A DNA stretch of 64,000 nt from PLanc-01 sp035342095 (GCA_035342095.1 DAOQWL010000010.1:1-64000); one strand, 5' to 3'. Counted from the stretch's first letter, positions 52,041-61,793 are shown. Numbers and translations: made by a program. The notes: a model not told the origin generated them from the letters alone.

Positions 52041-53141
52041 TCAATTGTCCAGGTAGACGATGTGCGTGAATGTCCTGCCGTGCTTGATCAGATTCCGCGA
52101 GTCGTAGAGCGTGAACGTGAACTTCAGGGCCCGTCCGAGCCCGGGGATCTGGTTGAAGTGCTCCTTGTCGATCCACTGCGTCGGGAAGTTCGGGTCCGTC
52201 AGGCTCGTCCCCCCCCGCGGATACCACAGGCCCGGACGGTTTTCCGCGTCGATGTCTCCCGACACCAGGGGGAAGTCCGAGTCCGCCAGACTGTTCGGAT
52301 CCGTTTCGCCCTCCGTCTCGGGGTTCACGTCGGGGATCCACCGCTTTTGCGCATCGTTCCAGCCCTGCACCATGAACTGCCCGACCCCCTGGCAGAACAT
52401 CGCATGGAGAGAATCCGGGTCGGAGCGGTTGACCAGCACGCCGCGTGCCGCCTGCGCGGTTGTGCTCACCACGTTCCTCCCCTGCGGGACATCGACGTCT
52501 CCAATCACAGACAGGATGTTGGCCTTCTCCGAGAACGGAATCCGTTTCCACGCCTCCAGCGAGATCCTGTCGACCTGCCCGCGGCTGTTCCAGGCGATCC
52601 AGTCGTCCGTGTCGAAATCGTTCACATCGAGCTGTTTGTCCGCATCCCCAGGGGCCGGCGGGATCAGGATGTGCTGCGTCCTCGCGAGAATCCGTCGGTG
52701 CGGCTTCTGACGCTCCGGCGAGTTGGGTTCGGAGGCATCGACCGTCGGCCCCCGGGCCAGCGTGTAGCAGATGCGCGCCACGTTGCCGCGATTCGGGTCG
52801 GGACCATAGGTCTGGAAATCGCCGCTGGCGAAGAACATGATCCGATCGAACCGCTCGAAGGCCATGGAGGAGTGGTTTCGATGGAAACCCAGGTAGTCGT
52901 TCGGATCGGGCTTGCGATGCGCCTTCCAGACGACGAAGATCTCGCCGTCCTTGCACAGGCCGCGGCAGTCCGCGTCGAGCTGGTCCGTGAGGGTCCGCAG
53001 CTTCTGCATGATCTCCGCGTTGGCCCGCGCGAGCTGCTGGGAGCCGATGCTGACGCGGAAGATCACGCCGGCAAACGACAGGACCAGCGCCAGAATCCCC
53101 AGCGACACGATCAACTCCATGAGGGTGAACGCTCTTCGCAT
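52041..53141 (-). CDS. GspJ-like minor pseudopilin
   Basis: The 366-residue product begins with a short class III leader: MRRA followed by FTLMELIVSLGILALVLSFAGVIF, with the glutamate at +5 of the mature form and a hydrophobic helix. The residue before the cut is Ala rather than Gly. The rest is a large extracytoplasmic domain rich in Asp and Trp. By order (between GspI-like and GspK-like genes) and length, GspJ is the best fit. It starts one base after the stop of the preceding gene, indicating close coupling. Confidence 0.75.
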   Translation of the reverse strand: MRRAFTLMELIVSLGILALVLSFAGVIFRVSIGSQQLARANAEIMQKLRTLTDQLDADCRGLCKDGEIFVVWKAHRKPDPNDYLGFHRNHSSMAFERFDRIMFFASGDFQTYGPDPNRGNVARICYTLARGPTVDASEPNSPERQKPHRRILARTQHILIPPAPGDADKQLDVNDFDTDDWIAWNSRGQVDRISLEAWKRIPFSEKANILSVIGDVDVPQGRNVVSTTAQAARGVLVNRSDPDSLHAMFCQGVGQFMVQGWNDAQKRWIPDVNPETEGETDPNSLADSDFPLVSGDIDAENRPGLWYPRGGTSLTDPNFPTQWIDKEHFNQIPGLGRALKFTFTLYDSRNLIKHGRTFTHIVYLDN

Positions 53142-53142
53142 C

Positions 53143-53958
53143 TTACAGCCCCGGGAATCGGAGAATCTTCTGATATACGGCGACGCCGGGGTTCCGGCCC
53201 CCGGAGGCCGCGGGCGGGACCACCCACACCCAGCGGTTTGTGGAGGACGTCAGGCCGCCGCCTTCCCAGTCACGATCGAGCGTGACGGCGCCTAGCTGAT
53301 TCGCCGACCGCTCCATCACGCGATACAGGTCTCCCGTCGCATCGTCCACGAGAATCGAGCCCTCGCTGACGAACGTGCGTTCGTCCGCCTGCGTGGAGGC
53401 GGCGGCGTCCTGAATCGTGACCACGTTGTCGCCCGACGGACTTCCCGCGATCTGGACACGGACCGGACGAGGCCGATCGCACAGCTCCAGCGACGAATCG
53501 GTGGCGCCGTCGGGGTGTTTCCAGTAGGACAGATTGCCGCCGGCTTCGCGACTGACGAACACCGTACACTGGACCAGGTCGTTCCCGACGCGGGGGTGGT
53601 CGCTCGTTCCGCCGGAGCCGTCCGCCACCCGCCGGCAGATGGCCGCCCAGGAGTACTGCTTGCCGATCCCCCTCACCGACGGATACCGCCATTCCTCGTC
53701 GGGCAGCGCCGCCAGATCGTTGTAGTCGATGCATCGGCTGCTGCTCATCAGGCCGGCGTTCTCGAAGCCGAAGATCTGGATCTTGGCAAGCGCCTCTGCG
53801 GCAGCCACTGCCGCGGTCGTCCGCTCGGTGGAGAACGTCGCGAAATAGATTCCCGTCAGGAAGGTGCCGGCGATGAACGTCAGCCCGATGGCCAGCGTCC
53901 CTACGGCCATCAGCGTCTCCGTCAGTGAGAATCCGCGTTGTTGCGACTTGTTCGTCAT
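53143..53958 (-). CDS. GspI/PilV-like minor pseudopilin
   Basis: The 271-residue product has the prepilin leader MTNKSQQRG before FSLTETLMAVGTLAIGLTFIAGTFL (Glu at +5, hydrophobic helix). The globular part has a Cys-containing region (CIDYNDLAALPDEEWRY). Order within the operon suggests GspI or PilV. It starts 9 bases after the GspH-like gene. Exact identity among minor pseudopilins is not certain. Confidence 0.72.
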   Translation of the reverse strand: MTNKSQQRGFSLTETLMAVGTLAIGLTFIAGTFLTGIYFATFSTERTTAAVAAAEALAKIQIFGFENAGLMSSSRCIDYNDLAALPDEEWRYPSVRGIGKQYSWAAICRRVADGSGGTSDHPRVGNDLVQCTVFVSREAGGNLSYWKHPDGATDSSLELCDRPRPVRVQIAGSPSGDNVVTIQDAAASTQADERTFVSEGSILVDDATGDLYRVMERSANQLGAVTLDRDWEGGGLTSSTNRWVWVVPPAASGGRNPGVAVYQKILRFPGL

Positions 53959-53967
53959 AGTGGCACG

Positions 53968-54804
53968 TCAATTCGACGCAATGAGGTCTCCCGTATGCGG
54001 GCTCACATAGTAGGCTCTGCCTGCCAGATCACTCAAATAGTCGGTCCAGGCGGTCTTTCTCTCGTACGCCGCCCGCAGGGGGGACGCTTCGTACACCACG
54101 AAGCTGACGCGACTGGGCTCTTCTCCCAGTCCGAGGGCCTGCACCGAATCTCCGATCGGGTAGTCGTCCTGGATGAACCGGCCGCGTCCGAGCCGGCAGA
54201 TCGTGTCCGCCACGTTGAACGTATCATCCAACGACGGCTTGGACGGAATCAAACCGGTCAGCGGGCGATTCACGCCGTCCTTGTTGCGAACGCGAACATC
54301 GCGGACAACGACCCTCCCCGACGGGCTGAACACGATGGAGAACGTCGTGGCGTTGCTCAGTTCGGGCAGCTCGTCGATGCCCTTGTCGTTCTCGATCCCG
54401 CTCAGATCCATCAGGCCGATCATCGCGGGCAGTTTGATCGGATCGAGTCCCTCCATCGCACGGAAACCGTCGCTGAGGTCGCCGTTGTTCTTCATCTCCT
54501 CGTGTACGATGAAGATCATATACTGCGGGGCGTCCATCAGGCCCTTGAGGGGGTTGGCCGAATCCGTCGACGCACACGCCTTCTGGATGCGGACGCCCAC
54601 GTACCGCTGCCGGCTCACCGCCATGGTCCTCGCCGAGCTCAGGGCCGCGTTCACCATGCTGACGACCCCGCCCTCGGACTGGAACGACCGGACCAGGGAA
54701 CGGACTGCCGGCGCCGCGAAGCCCACCATCAGGGCAACCGTCGCGACGACCAGCGCCATCTCGATCAAGGTCAACCCAACTGTCCTGTGTGCGCGGCCGT
54801 ACAT
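53968..54804 (-). CDS. GspH/FimT-like minor pseudopilin
   Basis: The 278-residue product has the leader MYGRAHRTVG before LTLIEMALVVATVALMVGFAAPAV (Glu at +5). Two features fit GspH/FimT: the helix followed by V-N-A-A-L-S-S-A-R-T-M-A-V-S-R-Q-R-Y-V-G-V, and FSPSGRVVVRDVRV near the C-terminus. The ATG at 54804 was chosen because it leaves a proper short leader; the open frame continues 150 bases upstream inside the next gene without pilin features. Confidence 0.78.
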   Translation of the reverse strand: MYGRAHRTVGLTLIEMALVVATVALMVGFAAPAVRSLVRSFQSEGGVVSMVNAALSSARTMAVSRQRYVGVRIQKACASTDSANPLKGLMDAPQYMIFIVHEEMKNNGDLSDGFRAMEGLDPIKLPAMIGLMDLSGIENDKGIDELPELSNATTFSIVFSPSGRVVVRDVRVRNKDGVNRPLTGLIPSKPSLDDTFNVADTICRLGRGRFIQDDYPIGDSVQALGLGEEPSRVSFVVYEASPLRAAYERKTAWTDYLSDLAGRAYYVSPHTGDLIASN

Positions 54805-54821
54805 GCGTTTTCGTCTTTCAC

Positions 54822-55355
54822 TCAGTTCTTCTGGATGCCCTTGTTGCTGATGTCGTCGTCCGTACCGAACAGCTTGTCCTCGCCGGCGGAGATCAGCTCG
54901 GGGAAGGTGTCGCCTGCGCTCGGATCGTAGATGTAGTCCAGCACGGTTCCCCATGGGTCCCTCAGTTCCGGCACATCCGCGAGACCTTCCCGGCTCTTGA
55001 GCAACGCCGGGCCGAGCTGGTCCAACACACGACGGGAATCAGGCACCGACCGAAGCGCTTGCACCATCGACTCGACGTGGGTCACGACTTTCGCCAGGTA
55101 CGTCTTGTAGTCGTTCACAGCGACCGTTTGCCAATCGATTCGCTCGGTCTGCTCGGGAAATGCGCCCCGGAACTCATAGTATTCCCGCAGCGACGTGCCC
55201 AGCAGGGCAAAGGCGTTGTCCAGAGCCCGCTCCTTCGACTGGCTGTCGGCGCGGAGCGTCAACGTGACCACGACGCCGGCCAGCACGACGATGATGCCGA
55301 GCACGACCATCATCTCGATCAAAGTCACAGCCCTGTTGGAGTGGCCATCCCTCAT
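54822..55355 (-). CDS. GspG-like pseudopilin
   Basis: The 177-residue product has the leader MRDGHSNRA before VTLIEMMVVLGIIVVLAGVVVTLTL (Glu at +5, Ala before the cut). The C-terminal part contains DPWGTVLDYIYDPS and the calcium-loop pattern SAGEDKLFGTDDDI seen in major pseudopilins of type II secretion systems. It is the closest in size to a classical GspG (about 140 residues) among the seven pilin-like genes here and may be the major one. AGAGG precedes the start. Confidence 0.82.
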   Translation of the reverse strand: MRDGHSNRAVTLIEMMVVLGIIVVLAGVVVTLTLRADSQSKERALDNAFALLGTSLREYYEFRGAFPEQTERIDWQTVAVNDYKTYLAKVVTHVESMVQALRSVPDSRRVLDQLGPALLKSREGLADVPELRDPWGTVLDYIYDPSAGDTFPELISAGEDKLFGTDDDISNKGIQKN

Positions 55356-55377
55356 GCCTTGCCTCTGCCGTCCCCGG

Positions 55378-56283
55378 CTACTGTCCGAAGTTGCGGATAT
55401 CGTCGTCCGTGCCGTAAATGCCGTCCATGCCCGCGGAGATCAGGATGTAGGAGTCCGGCCGGTGGGGCCAATCTCTCGCGGTGATCCGCGGGTCGCGGAT
55501 GTAGTTGTAGAAATAAGCCAGCGGCGCCGACGCGCCGAAGTGCCCCGGCGTCAGCCAGTGCTCCTTCCCGCCGCCCACCGTGCCCAGGTTCACCAGCTCC
55601 ACGTTGTCGCGTATATCGTAGATGGCGGCGCTGGTCTGGGTCTGGGCCGTCGGGACGTGAATCAGGTTGGCGGGATTTGCCCTGTAGTACAGGATCGGCG
55701 TCCCGGGAGTCACGACTCTCCCGTCGCTCTGCGTGATCTTCCGCCCGCTCACGCCGAAGACGTCGCACAGCACGTAGCGGTCGGGATTCAGCAGACCGGT
55801 GCCCGAGGGGAACAGGCCATACGTGCCGCCCAGGCGGAAGGGATTGGCGGTCTGCATCTCGACGTACCGAGCCTTCCGTTTCCTCAGATTCGTCAGGTCG
55901 GTCGTTGTCGTATCCTCGTACACTGTGCCGGCGGTCCCGCTCGCATCCCGTCCATCGGCCCGCCAGGCCGACTGCGGATGGAACCCGAGCAAGTCCCATC
56001 CGAGCATCGCCTCCGCGAGCTTCTGGGCGCCGCAGTAGTCCTGCCGCGTCCCGGGCGTGCGGCCCGAGGGATCAAACCAATGCGACGGGGGGTAGTCCCC
56101 GTAGTCGTTCTTGAAGGCCGCCAGACCCAGCTCAATGGCTGTGAACTGCGCCTTCTGCTTGGTCTCCCTGGCCGTCTTCTGCACCATGTGCACGGCCGGC
56201 AGCAACAACCCCACCAGGGCGGCGATGATGCCGACCACGACCAGGATCTCAATCACCGTCAGGCCTGACCTTTTCGTTTCCAC
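55378..56283 (-). CDS. Large GspG-like pseudopilin, paralogue 1
   Basis: The 301-residue product begins METKRSG before LTVIEILVVVGIIAALVGLLLPAV. The start is a GTG at 56283 with GAGGAT 6 bases upstream; earlier starts would put 38 residues before the leader. The globular part holds FKNDYGDYPPSHWFDPSG, YCGAQKLAEAMLGWDLLGFHPQSAW and the C-terminal acidic loop SAGMDGIYGTDDDIRNFG. It is clearly paralogous to the next gene (56339-57256). About 110 residues longer than classical GspG; the extra part lies in the middle. Confidence 0.8.
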   Translation of the reverse strand: METKRSGLTVIEILVVVGIIAALVGLLLPAVHMVQKTARETKQKAQFTAIELGLAAFKNDYGDYPPSHWFDPSGRTPGTRQDYCGAQKLAEAMLGWDLLGFHPQSAWRADGRDASGTAGTVYEDTTTTDLTNLRKRKARYVEMQTANPFRLGGTYGLFPSGTGLLNPDRYVLCDVFGVSGRKITQSDGRVVTPGTPILYYRANPANLIHVPTAQTQTSAAIYDIRDNVELVNLGTVGGGKEHWLTPGHFGASAPLAYFYNYIRDPRITARDWPHRPDSYILISAGMDGIYGTDDDIRNFGQ

Positions 56284-56338
56284 GGCTATCCTCGGGTATT
56301 CAATGTCGTCGTCAAAGTCCCATTCGACGGTCCCCACG

Positions 56339-57256
56339 TCATTGCCATACGTTGTTCGTAAGGTCGTCGTCGTACTTCCATTCGAAGTTGCACACATCGT
56401 CAGCGGTGCCGTATTCGTTGTCCCAGCCGGCGGAGATCAGCAAGTACTGATCGGGACGGAAAGGGCGCGAAGTCGTCGTGATCTTGTCGCTCTGCGTGTT
56501 CGCGTAGAACCGCTCCGGAGGAGTCGTCGCCAGGTTGTGCGTCGTCGTGCCGTCCATCCAGGGCTTGCCGAGCCTGACCAACTCGTTGTTGTCCAGCCAG
56601 TTGTAAATGTTCCCGCCGCTGTTGCTCGCCGTCATCGAGAGGGCCGGATTGTGTTGGGTGCTGGTGGTATCCGCCTTGTAGTAGAGGATCGGCATACCGG
56701 TCTTGTTGCCGGTCTTCATCTGCCGCTCGTACACGTCGCAGAGCACACGCGAGGTCCCCAGGAAGGGCGCCACATTGGTGCCGTAGATGTCCTGCATCCG
56801 CCAGGCATTGGCGCTCTCGGCCGGCAGATAAGGACCCTTTCTGGCCGTCAAGGCGGCGGCTCGCTCGGCATCGCTCAACGAGCTGAAGTTGGGGGGGTAC
56901 AGCACCGATCCGGAGGCGCTGAGCCCGCTGCGGAGAAACGACGAATTGGAGTGGAAACCCAGCAGGTCCTGGCCCATCAGGGCTTCACACAGTTTCATGG
57001 CACCACAGTAGGGAGAGCCACTGGAGTCGAGGGCGCCGGAGGGCGGATACCCCTCGTACTCATTGTTGAACAGCTCGATGGCTGAGTCCATGCTGTGAAG
57101 CTGCGCCTTCTGTTTCACGTAGGTGGCATAGCGGCGTGCCCTGTTGAGGGCCGGGACGAGCAGACCGATGAGGATCACGATGATGCTCATGACAGTCAGC
57201 AGCTCCACGATGGTGAACGCCCGTTTCCTTCTGGCCTGGTTGGTGCTCGGTTTCAT
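56339..57256 (-). CDS. Large GspG-like pseudopilin, paralogue 2
   Basis: The 305-residue product has the leader MKPSTNQARRKRA before FTIVELLTVMSIIVILIGLLVPAL (Glu at +5). It shares with its neighbour the FNNEYEGYPPSGALDSSG, YCGAMKLCEALMGQDLLGFHSNS and SAGWDNEYGTADDVCNF motifs. AAGGAG is 6 bases before the ATG at 57256, better than a GTG 18 bases upstream. It is the first pilin gene after GspF, a usual position for a strongly expressed major pseudopilin. The tandem pair may be recent. Confidence 0.82.
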   Translation of the reverse strand: MKPSTNQARRKRAFTIVELLTVMSIIVILIGLLVPALNRARRYATYVKQKAQLHSMDSAIELFNNEYEGYPPSGALDSSGSPYCGAMKLCEALMGQDLLGFHSNSSFLRSGLSASGSVLYPPNFSSLSDAERAAALTARKGPYLPAESANAWRMQDIYGTNVAPFLGTSRVLCDVYERQMKTGNKTGMPILYYKADTTSTQHNPALSMTASNSGGNIYNWLDNNELVRLGKPWMDGTTTHNLATTPPERFYANTQSDKITTTSRPFRPDQYLLISAGWDNEYGTADDVCNFEWKYDDDLTNNVWQ

Positions 57257-57315
57257 GGTCTTCTCCTTTTTCACTGATGCGCGACAACTTGGATCTTGGA
57301 TCCTGCAAATATCGA

Positions 57316-58575
57316 TTACGTGCTCGTCTGACCCAGGGACTGAATGACCTGGATCATCGGCAAGAACACAGCCATCACGATGGTTCCCACAATGCCCCCG
57401 AGTCCGATGATCATGATCGGTTCGAGCATGGACATCAGGCTGCCGACGAGCACGTCGACCTGCTCGTCGTACTGGTCGGCCACCTTCAGGAGCATCTTGT
57501 CCAGATCGCCCGTTTCCTCGCCGACCGCCACCATGTTGCAGACGAGCAGGTCGACGGTCTTGGAGGCTCGCAAGGGGCCCGCAAACGTATCGCCCTGGCG
57601 AATCGAGTTATGGACGGCGCCGAGCATGTTCGCATACACCTCGTTGCCGGCCGTCTCTCGCGTCACGTTGATGGCGTCGAGGATGGGCACGCCGGCGCTG
57701 ATGAGCGTGCCGAGGGTTCGCGTCCATCGCGTGATGGAGACCTTGCTCGTCAACTGTCCGATCACCGGCAGCTTCAACTGGATCGAGTCCAGCACGACGC
57801 GGACCGGGCGGAACCGCCGGAGGAACCGCAGGGAGATGATGATGGCAAAGGGCACGCCAGCCAGCCAGGCCCATCCGAAGTCCTTAGCGATCCACGAGCT
57901 GATCCCCAGCACGGTGGTCGTGATCGGGTTCAGCTTGCCGCCGACCATTTCCGTGAGCACCGACTCGAACTGCGGAATCACGAACAGCATCAGGCCCATC
58001 AGGATGCCGAACGCGGCGGTCAGCACGACGATCGGGTAGACCATCGCGCCCTTGACGCGGGCCTTCAGTCGCTCCGCCTTTTCCTTGAACTCCGCCACAC
58101 GGGCCAGGATGAGGTCGAGCACGCCGCCCGCCTCGCCGGCTGCGATCATGTTCACAAACAATCGGTCAAAACATCGCGGGTACTTGCCCAGCGCTTCCGA
58201 GAGGGTGGAACCGCCCTCGATGTCGTCGGCTACGTACCCGATGATTCGCTTGAAACTCCCCTTCTTCTGCTGCTCTTCGAGAATGCGCAGGGAACGCAGG
58301 ATGGGCAGGCCCGCGTCCTGGAGGGTCGAGAGCTGCCGGGCGAATTGCGTGATGTGCTTGACCTTGGCCTTGGCGCCGGCGCCTCGCCGCTTCCTGGCCT
58401 TCGCTGCGGCGGCCTTGGCCCCGCCTTTGGCCGTCGCGGACTTCGGGCGGACCTTGGTCGGGAAATACCCCATGTTGCGGATCTTGCTGATCGCTTCTTT
58501 TTCGCTGAGGGCATCGATTTCGTCTTTGATCTCGACGCCTTGCGAATCCAGTGCCACGTACTGGAAGACCGGCAT
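57316..58575 (-). CDS. gspF: Type II secretion / type IV pilus inner-membrane platform protein
   Basis: The 419-residue product has two T2SSF domains (about 80-200 and 285-405), each with the FARQLSTLQDAGLPILRSLRIL / WTRTLGTLISAGVPILDAI pattern. Membrane segments lie near 185-215, 232-262 and 388-412. An N-terminal PilC-like domain precedes them. A basic, Ala/Lys-rich linker (about 45-78) joins the parts. It is the platform that transmits ATPase motion to pilin insertion. It lies downstream of gspE and upstream of the pilin genes. GspF and PilC cannot be told apart by sequence alone. Confidence 0.93.
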   Translation of the reverse strand: MPVFQYVALDSQGVEIKDEIDALSEKEAISKIRNMGYFPTKVRPKSATAKGGAKAAAAKARKRRGAGAKAKVKHITQFARQLSTLQDAGLPILRSLRILEEQQKKGSFKRIIGYVADDIEGGSTLSEALGKYPRCFDRLFVNMIAAGEAGGVLDLILARVAEFKEKAERLKARVKGAMVYPIVVLTAAFGILMGLMLFVIPQFESVLTEMVGGKLNPITTTVLGISSWIAKDFGWAWLAGVPFAIIISLRFLRRFRPVRVVLDSIQLKLPVIGQLTSKVSITRWTRTLGTLISAGVPILDAINVTRETAGNEVYANMLGAVHNSIRQGDTFAGPLRASKTVDLLVCNMVAVGEETGDLDKMLLKVADQYDEQVDVLVGSLMSMLEPIMIIGLGGIVGTIVMAVFLPMIQVIQSLGQTST

Positions 58576-58633
58576 ATTCCAACCTCACTTTCCCTTGGTC
58601 CGTATTGCCCATACCGCGGTATAGGCGACCTGG

Positions 58634-60400
58634 CTATCCTTCGATCATCGTTTCCTTGGCAATCTCGTCGATCGTGGTCAGTCCTTCGAACATGGCGTCC
58701 AGACCATTGCTGCGCAATTGGATCATCCCCGCCTTGACGGCCGCGACGCGGAGCACGTTCGTTGAGGCGCGGTTCATGATCAGTTCGCGAATCTCCTCGT
58801 TGAATACCATGATCTCGAAGACGCCGAGCCGACCCTTGTAGCCCGTGCCGTTGCACCGGCTGCACCCCCGGCCGTAATAGAACTTCCTGCCCTTGATCTC
58901 CTCTTCCGTCAGACGGAGATCCTTGAGCTGGGCCTCGCTCGGCTCGAACGCGGTCTTGCAGCCCGTGCAGATCTTCCGCACCAGTCGCTGGGCGACGATC
59001 CCTTCGATGGTGGCCGTCAAAAGGAACGGCTCGACGCCCAGATCGAGCAGACGCGCGATCGAGCTCGGCGCGTCGTTGGTGTGCAGGGTCGTGAAGACCA
59101 GGTGCCCTGTCAGCGACGCCTGGGCCGCGATTTCCGCGGTCTCGAGGTCACGAATCTCGCCGACCAGGATGATGTCCGGGTCCTGACGCAGGATGGAACG
59201 CAGACAGCGGGCAAACGTCAATCCGATGGCCGGCTTCATCTGGACCTGAATCATGCCGTCCATGTCGTATTCGACGGGGTCTTCCGTGGTGATGATCTTG
59301 GTGTCGATGGTATTCAGCTCGTTGAGAGCCGAATACAGGGTGGTCGTCTTGCCGCACCCGGTGGGGCCCGTGACGATAATGATCCCGTTCGGCTTGTCGA
59401 TCAGCGTTCGGAACGTCTTGACGTCGTTCGGACGCAGTCCCAGCTTGTTGATATCGAAGCTCACCTGGCTGCGGTCCAGCACACGAAGCACGACGCTCTC
59501 GCCGAACATCGTGGGCAGCACGCTGACGCGGAGGTCCACCGGATTGCCCTGCACGGTCAGGGAGATACGACCATCCTGAGGCAGACGACGCTCCGCGATG
59601 TCCAGGCTGGCCATAACCTTGATACGCGAGCTCAAGGCCGCTGCGATGTACTTCGGGGGCGGAATCATCTCGTACAGCACGCCGTCAATGCGGTACCGCA
59701 TCTTGTACTCGGACTCGAACGGCTCGAAGTGGATATCCGAAGCCTTGTCCCGAATCGCCTGGAGCAGCACGAGGTTCAGCAGCTTCTTGACCGGGTTCGA
59801 CTCGGACAGTTCCTTCAGCTCGTCGAGATCAATGCTCGTGTTCCGGCCCTCAAACTCCTGGAGGAACGCGTCCGACTGGATCTCGTCGATCAGCTCGGTG
59901 ATGTTGTCGTCCTGCTTGGTCTCATAGAGCTTGTTCAGGGCGTTCTCCAAGCTGGTGCGGTCCGTCATCTTGGCCGTTACGGTGAAACCCATCAGCGTTC
60001 GCAGGTCGTCCGTCGCCCGGAAGTTATCCACATTGTCCAGCACGACGGTCAGCTCGTTCTTGTCCTTGCTGTAGGAAATGGGCAGAAGGTGGTACGTCTT
60101 GGCCGTCTGAGCGGGAACCTTTTCGACCACGTCCGCAGGGATGTCCAGCCCGTCGATGCTGATGTACTCGATACCCCGCTGAGCAGCCAGGGCAATCTGC
60201 AGACGCGCCTCGTCAACCAGTCCCAGATCGAGGAAGACCTGGCCGATGCGGATCCCGCCGCCTCGCTTCTTCTGAACTTCGAGGCATTCGTGAACCTTCT
60301 CCCGGCTCAGAAGCCCCATCTTCATCAGGATCCTACCGATAGGTCGGCCGCGGAGCTGCTCGACTGGAGGGAGCTTTTCTATTGCGTTCGTCTTACCCAT
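58634..60400 (-). CDS. GspE/PilB assembly ATPase, copy 1
   Basis: The 588-residue product has an N-terminal MshEN-like domain (about 15-160). The ATPase core has Walker A GPTGCGKTT at 345-353, the Asp box and Walker B ILVGEIRDLETAEIAAQ, and TGHLVFTTLHTNDA. The tetracysteine zinc region CTGCKTAF ... CSRCNGTGYKGRLGVFE lies near the C-terminus. It powers pilin or pseudopilus extension. It shares the run with gspF and the pilins, so it is the likely motor of this secretion system. AAGGGTC precedes the ATG. A promoter lies 40-70 bases upstream. Confidence 0.93.
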   Translation of the reverse strand: MGKTNAIEKLPPVEQLRGRPIGRILMKMGLLSREKVHECLEVQKKRGGGIRIGQVFLDLGLVDEARLQIALAAQRGIEYISIDGLDIPADVVEKVPAQTAKTYHLLPISYSKDKNELTVVLDNVDNFRATDDLRTLMGFTVTAKMTDRTSLENALNKLYETKQDDNITELIDEIQSDAFLQEFEGRNTSIDLDELKELSESNPVKKLLNLVLLQAIRDKASDIHFEPFESEYKMRYRIDGVLYEMIPPPKYIAAALSSRIKVMASLDIAERRLPQDGRISLTVQGNPVDLRVSVLPTMFGESVVLRVLDRSQVSFDINKLGLRPNDVKTFRTLIDKPNGIIIVTGPTGCGKTTTLYSALNELNTIDTKIITTEDPVEYDMDGMIQVQMKPAIGLTFARCLRSILRQDPDIILVGEIRDLETAEIAAQASLTGHLVFTTLHTNDAPSSIARLLDLGVEPFLLTATIEGIVAQRLVRKICTGCKTAFEPSEAQLKDLRLTEEEIKGRKFYYGRGCSRCNGTGYKGRLGVFEIMVFNEEIRELIMNRASTNVLRVAAVKAGMIQLRSNGLDAMFEGLTTIDEIAKETMIEG

Positions 60401-60440
60401 CGCATTGACCCTTAAACACCCTATAATCCAGTACGACTAC

Positions 60441-60469
60441 ATTGTAGCGAAGTAAACATCTATTTTGAA
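60441..60469 (-). promoter_or_regulatory. Possible promoter of gspE copy 1
   Basis: On the minus strand TTCAAA (60464-60469) and TACAAT (60441-60446) have a 17-bp spacer, in an AT-rich gap between pilT and gspE. Confidence 0.45.
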
Positions 60470-60609
60470 TAAAATTACAAATCGGACACGTGGTTAATGC
60501 GACACAATCAAGTGCGCTCTGAACACCGGATTCTGGCTGGCATCAGAAAGAAACGTATTACGCCGACCCCCGTGGCTCACACAGAGACGCCGGGGCACAA
60601 GACAACCGA

Positions 60610-61761
60610 TCACGTCTTGAGGATCGGCCCGAGATCTTCCATCTCCTTGGCGGCCTCCGCGGCCTTCTTCTTCTGCTTGCCCTTGGCGCCTGCGATCTTG
60701 GCCAAGGCCTTCTCCTGGAGCGCGCCCGGAACACGGGCCTTGTCCAGCATCTCCTCCAGCGTGATCTTGCCGATGTCGTAAAGGTTCCACAGGTGTTCAT
60801 CGAGCAGTTGCATACCCAGTTTCTTGCCCGTCTGGATGCTCGAATCAATACGGTAGGTCTTGTTCTCGCGAATCAGGTTGGCGATAGCGGGCGTGACGAC
60901 CATGAACTCGTAGGCCGCGATACGCCCCCGCCCGGCAGCCAACGGGCATAGCGCCTGGCTGAGCACCGCAATCAGGTTGCCGCTCAACTGAATGCGAATC
61001 TGCTCCTGCTGGTCGGTCGGAAACACGTCGATAATTCGGTTCACAGTGCCTGCCGCACTGGTCGTGTGGACTGTACTGAACACCAAGTGTCCAGTCTCAG
61101 CCGCACGGACGGCAGCCTCAATCGTCTCCAGGTCTCGCAACTCACCGACCAGGATCACGTCCGGGTCCTGTCGCAGCACGCGACGCAGCGCCTCCTGGAA
61201 GCTCGGCACGTCGACACCCACCTCGCGCTGATTGATGACCGACTTCTTGTGCGGGTGGTAGTATTCGATGGGGTCCTCGATCGTCACGATGTGCCGGTCG
61301 AAGTTCTCATTGATGTAGTTGATCATCGTCGCGAGGGTGGTTGTCTTGCCGCTCCCGGTAGGTCCGGTAACGAGGAACATCCCACGAGGCCGTCGGCACA
61401 ACGCCGCACAGATCTTGGGAAGACCCAGTTCCTCGAAGGTCAAGATCTTGTACGGGATCTGACGCAACACCATGGAGATGCTGCCCTTCTGCTTGAACAC
61501 CGAGACGCGGAACCTTGCTGCGGTTCCAAAGGCAAAGCCAAAGTCGGTCCCGCCCTCTTCTTGCAGTTCCTGCTGGCACCGCTCCGGCGTGATGCTCTTC
61601 ATGAGGCCCGCCGTATCGTCCGGCTCCAGTACCTTCGTCTCGAGAGATCGAAGGTGCCCATCAATCCGCATCACAGGCGGCCGACCGACAGAAATGTGAA
61701 TATCCGATCCCCCCTGCGATACGCACGCATGGAGAATCCTGTCCATGTTCAGTGTTGCCAT
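60610..61761 (-). CDS. pilT: Twitching/retraction ATPase PilT
   Basis: The 383-residue product shows PilT marks: GGSDIHISVGRPPVMRIDG near the N-terminus, Walker A GPTGSGKT at 133-140, and VILVGELRDLETIEAAVRAAETGHLVFSTVHTTSAAGTVNRIIDVFP. The C-terminus ends in a Lys/Ala-rich tail unusual for PilT. It drives pilus retraction in type IV pili and is not part of classical type II secretion, so this locus may make a retractable pilus as well as, or instead of, a secretion system. AAGGGTC precedes the ATG at 61761. Confidence 0.92.
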   Translation of the reverse strand: MATLNMDRILHACVSQGGSDIHISVGRPPVMRIDGHLRSLETKVLEPDDTAGLMKSITPERCQQELQEEGGTDFGFAFGTAARFRVSVFKQKGSISMVLRQIPYKILTFEELGLPKICAALCRRPRGMFLVTGPTGSGKTTTLATMINYINENFDRHIVTIEDPIEYYHPHKKSVINQREVGVDVPSFQEALRRVLRQDPDVILVGELRDLETIEAAVRAAETGHLVFSTVHTTSAAGTVNRIIDVFPTDQQEQIRIQLSGNLIAVLSQALCPLAAGRGRIAAYEFMVVTPAIANLIRENKTYRIDSSIQTGKKLGMQLLDEHLWNLYDIGKITLEEMLDKARVPGALQEKALAKIAGAKGKQKKKAAEAAKEMEDLGPILKT

Positions 61762-61793
61762 CGATGACCCTTTACTATGAAGAACAGTTGTGT

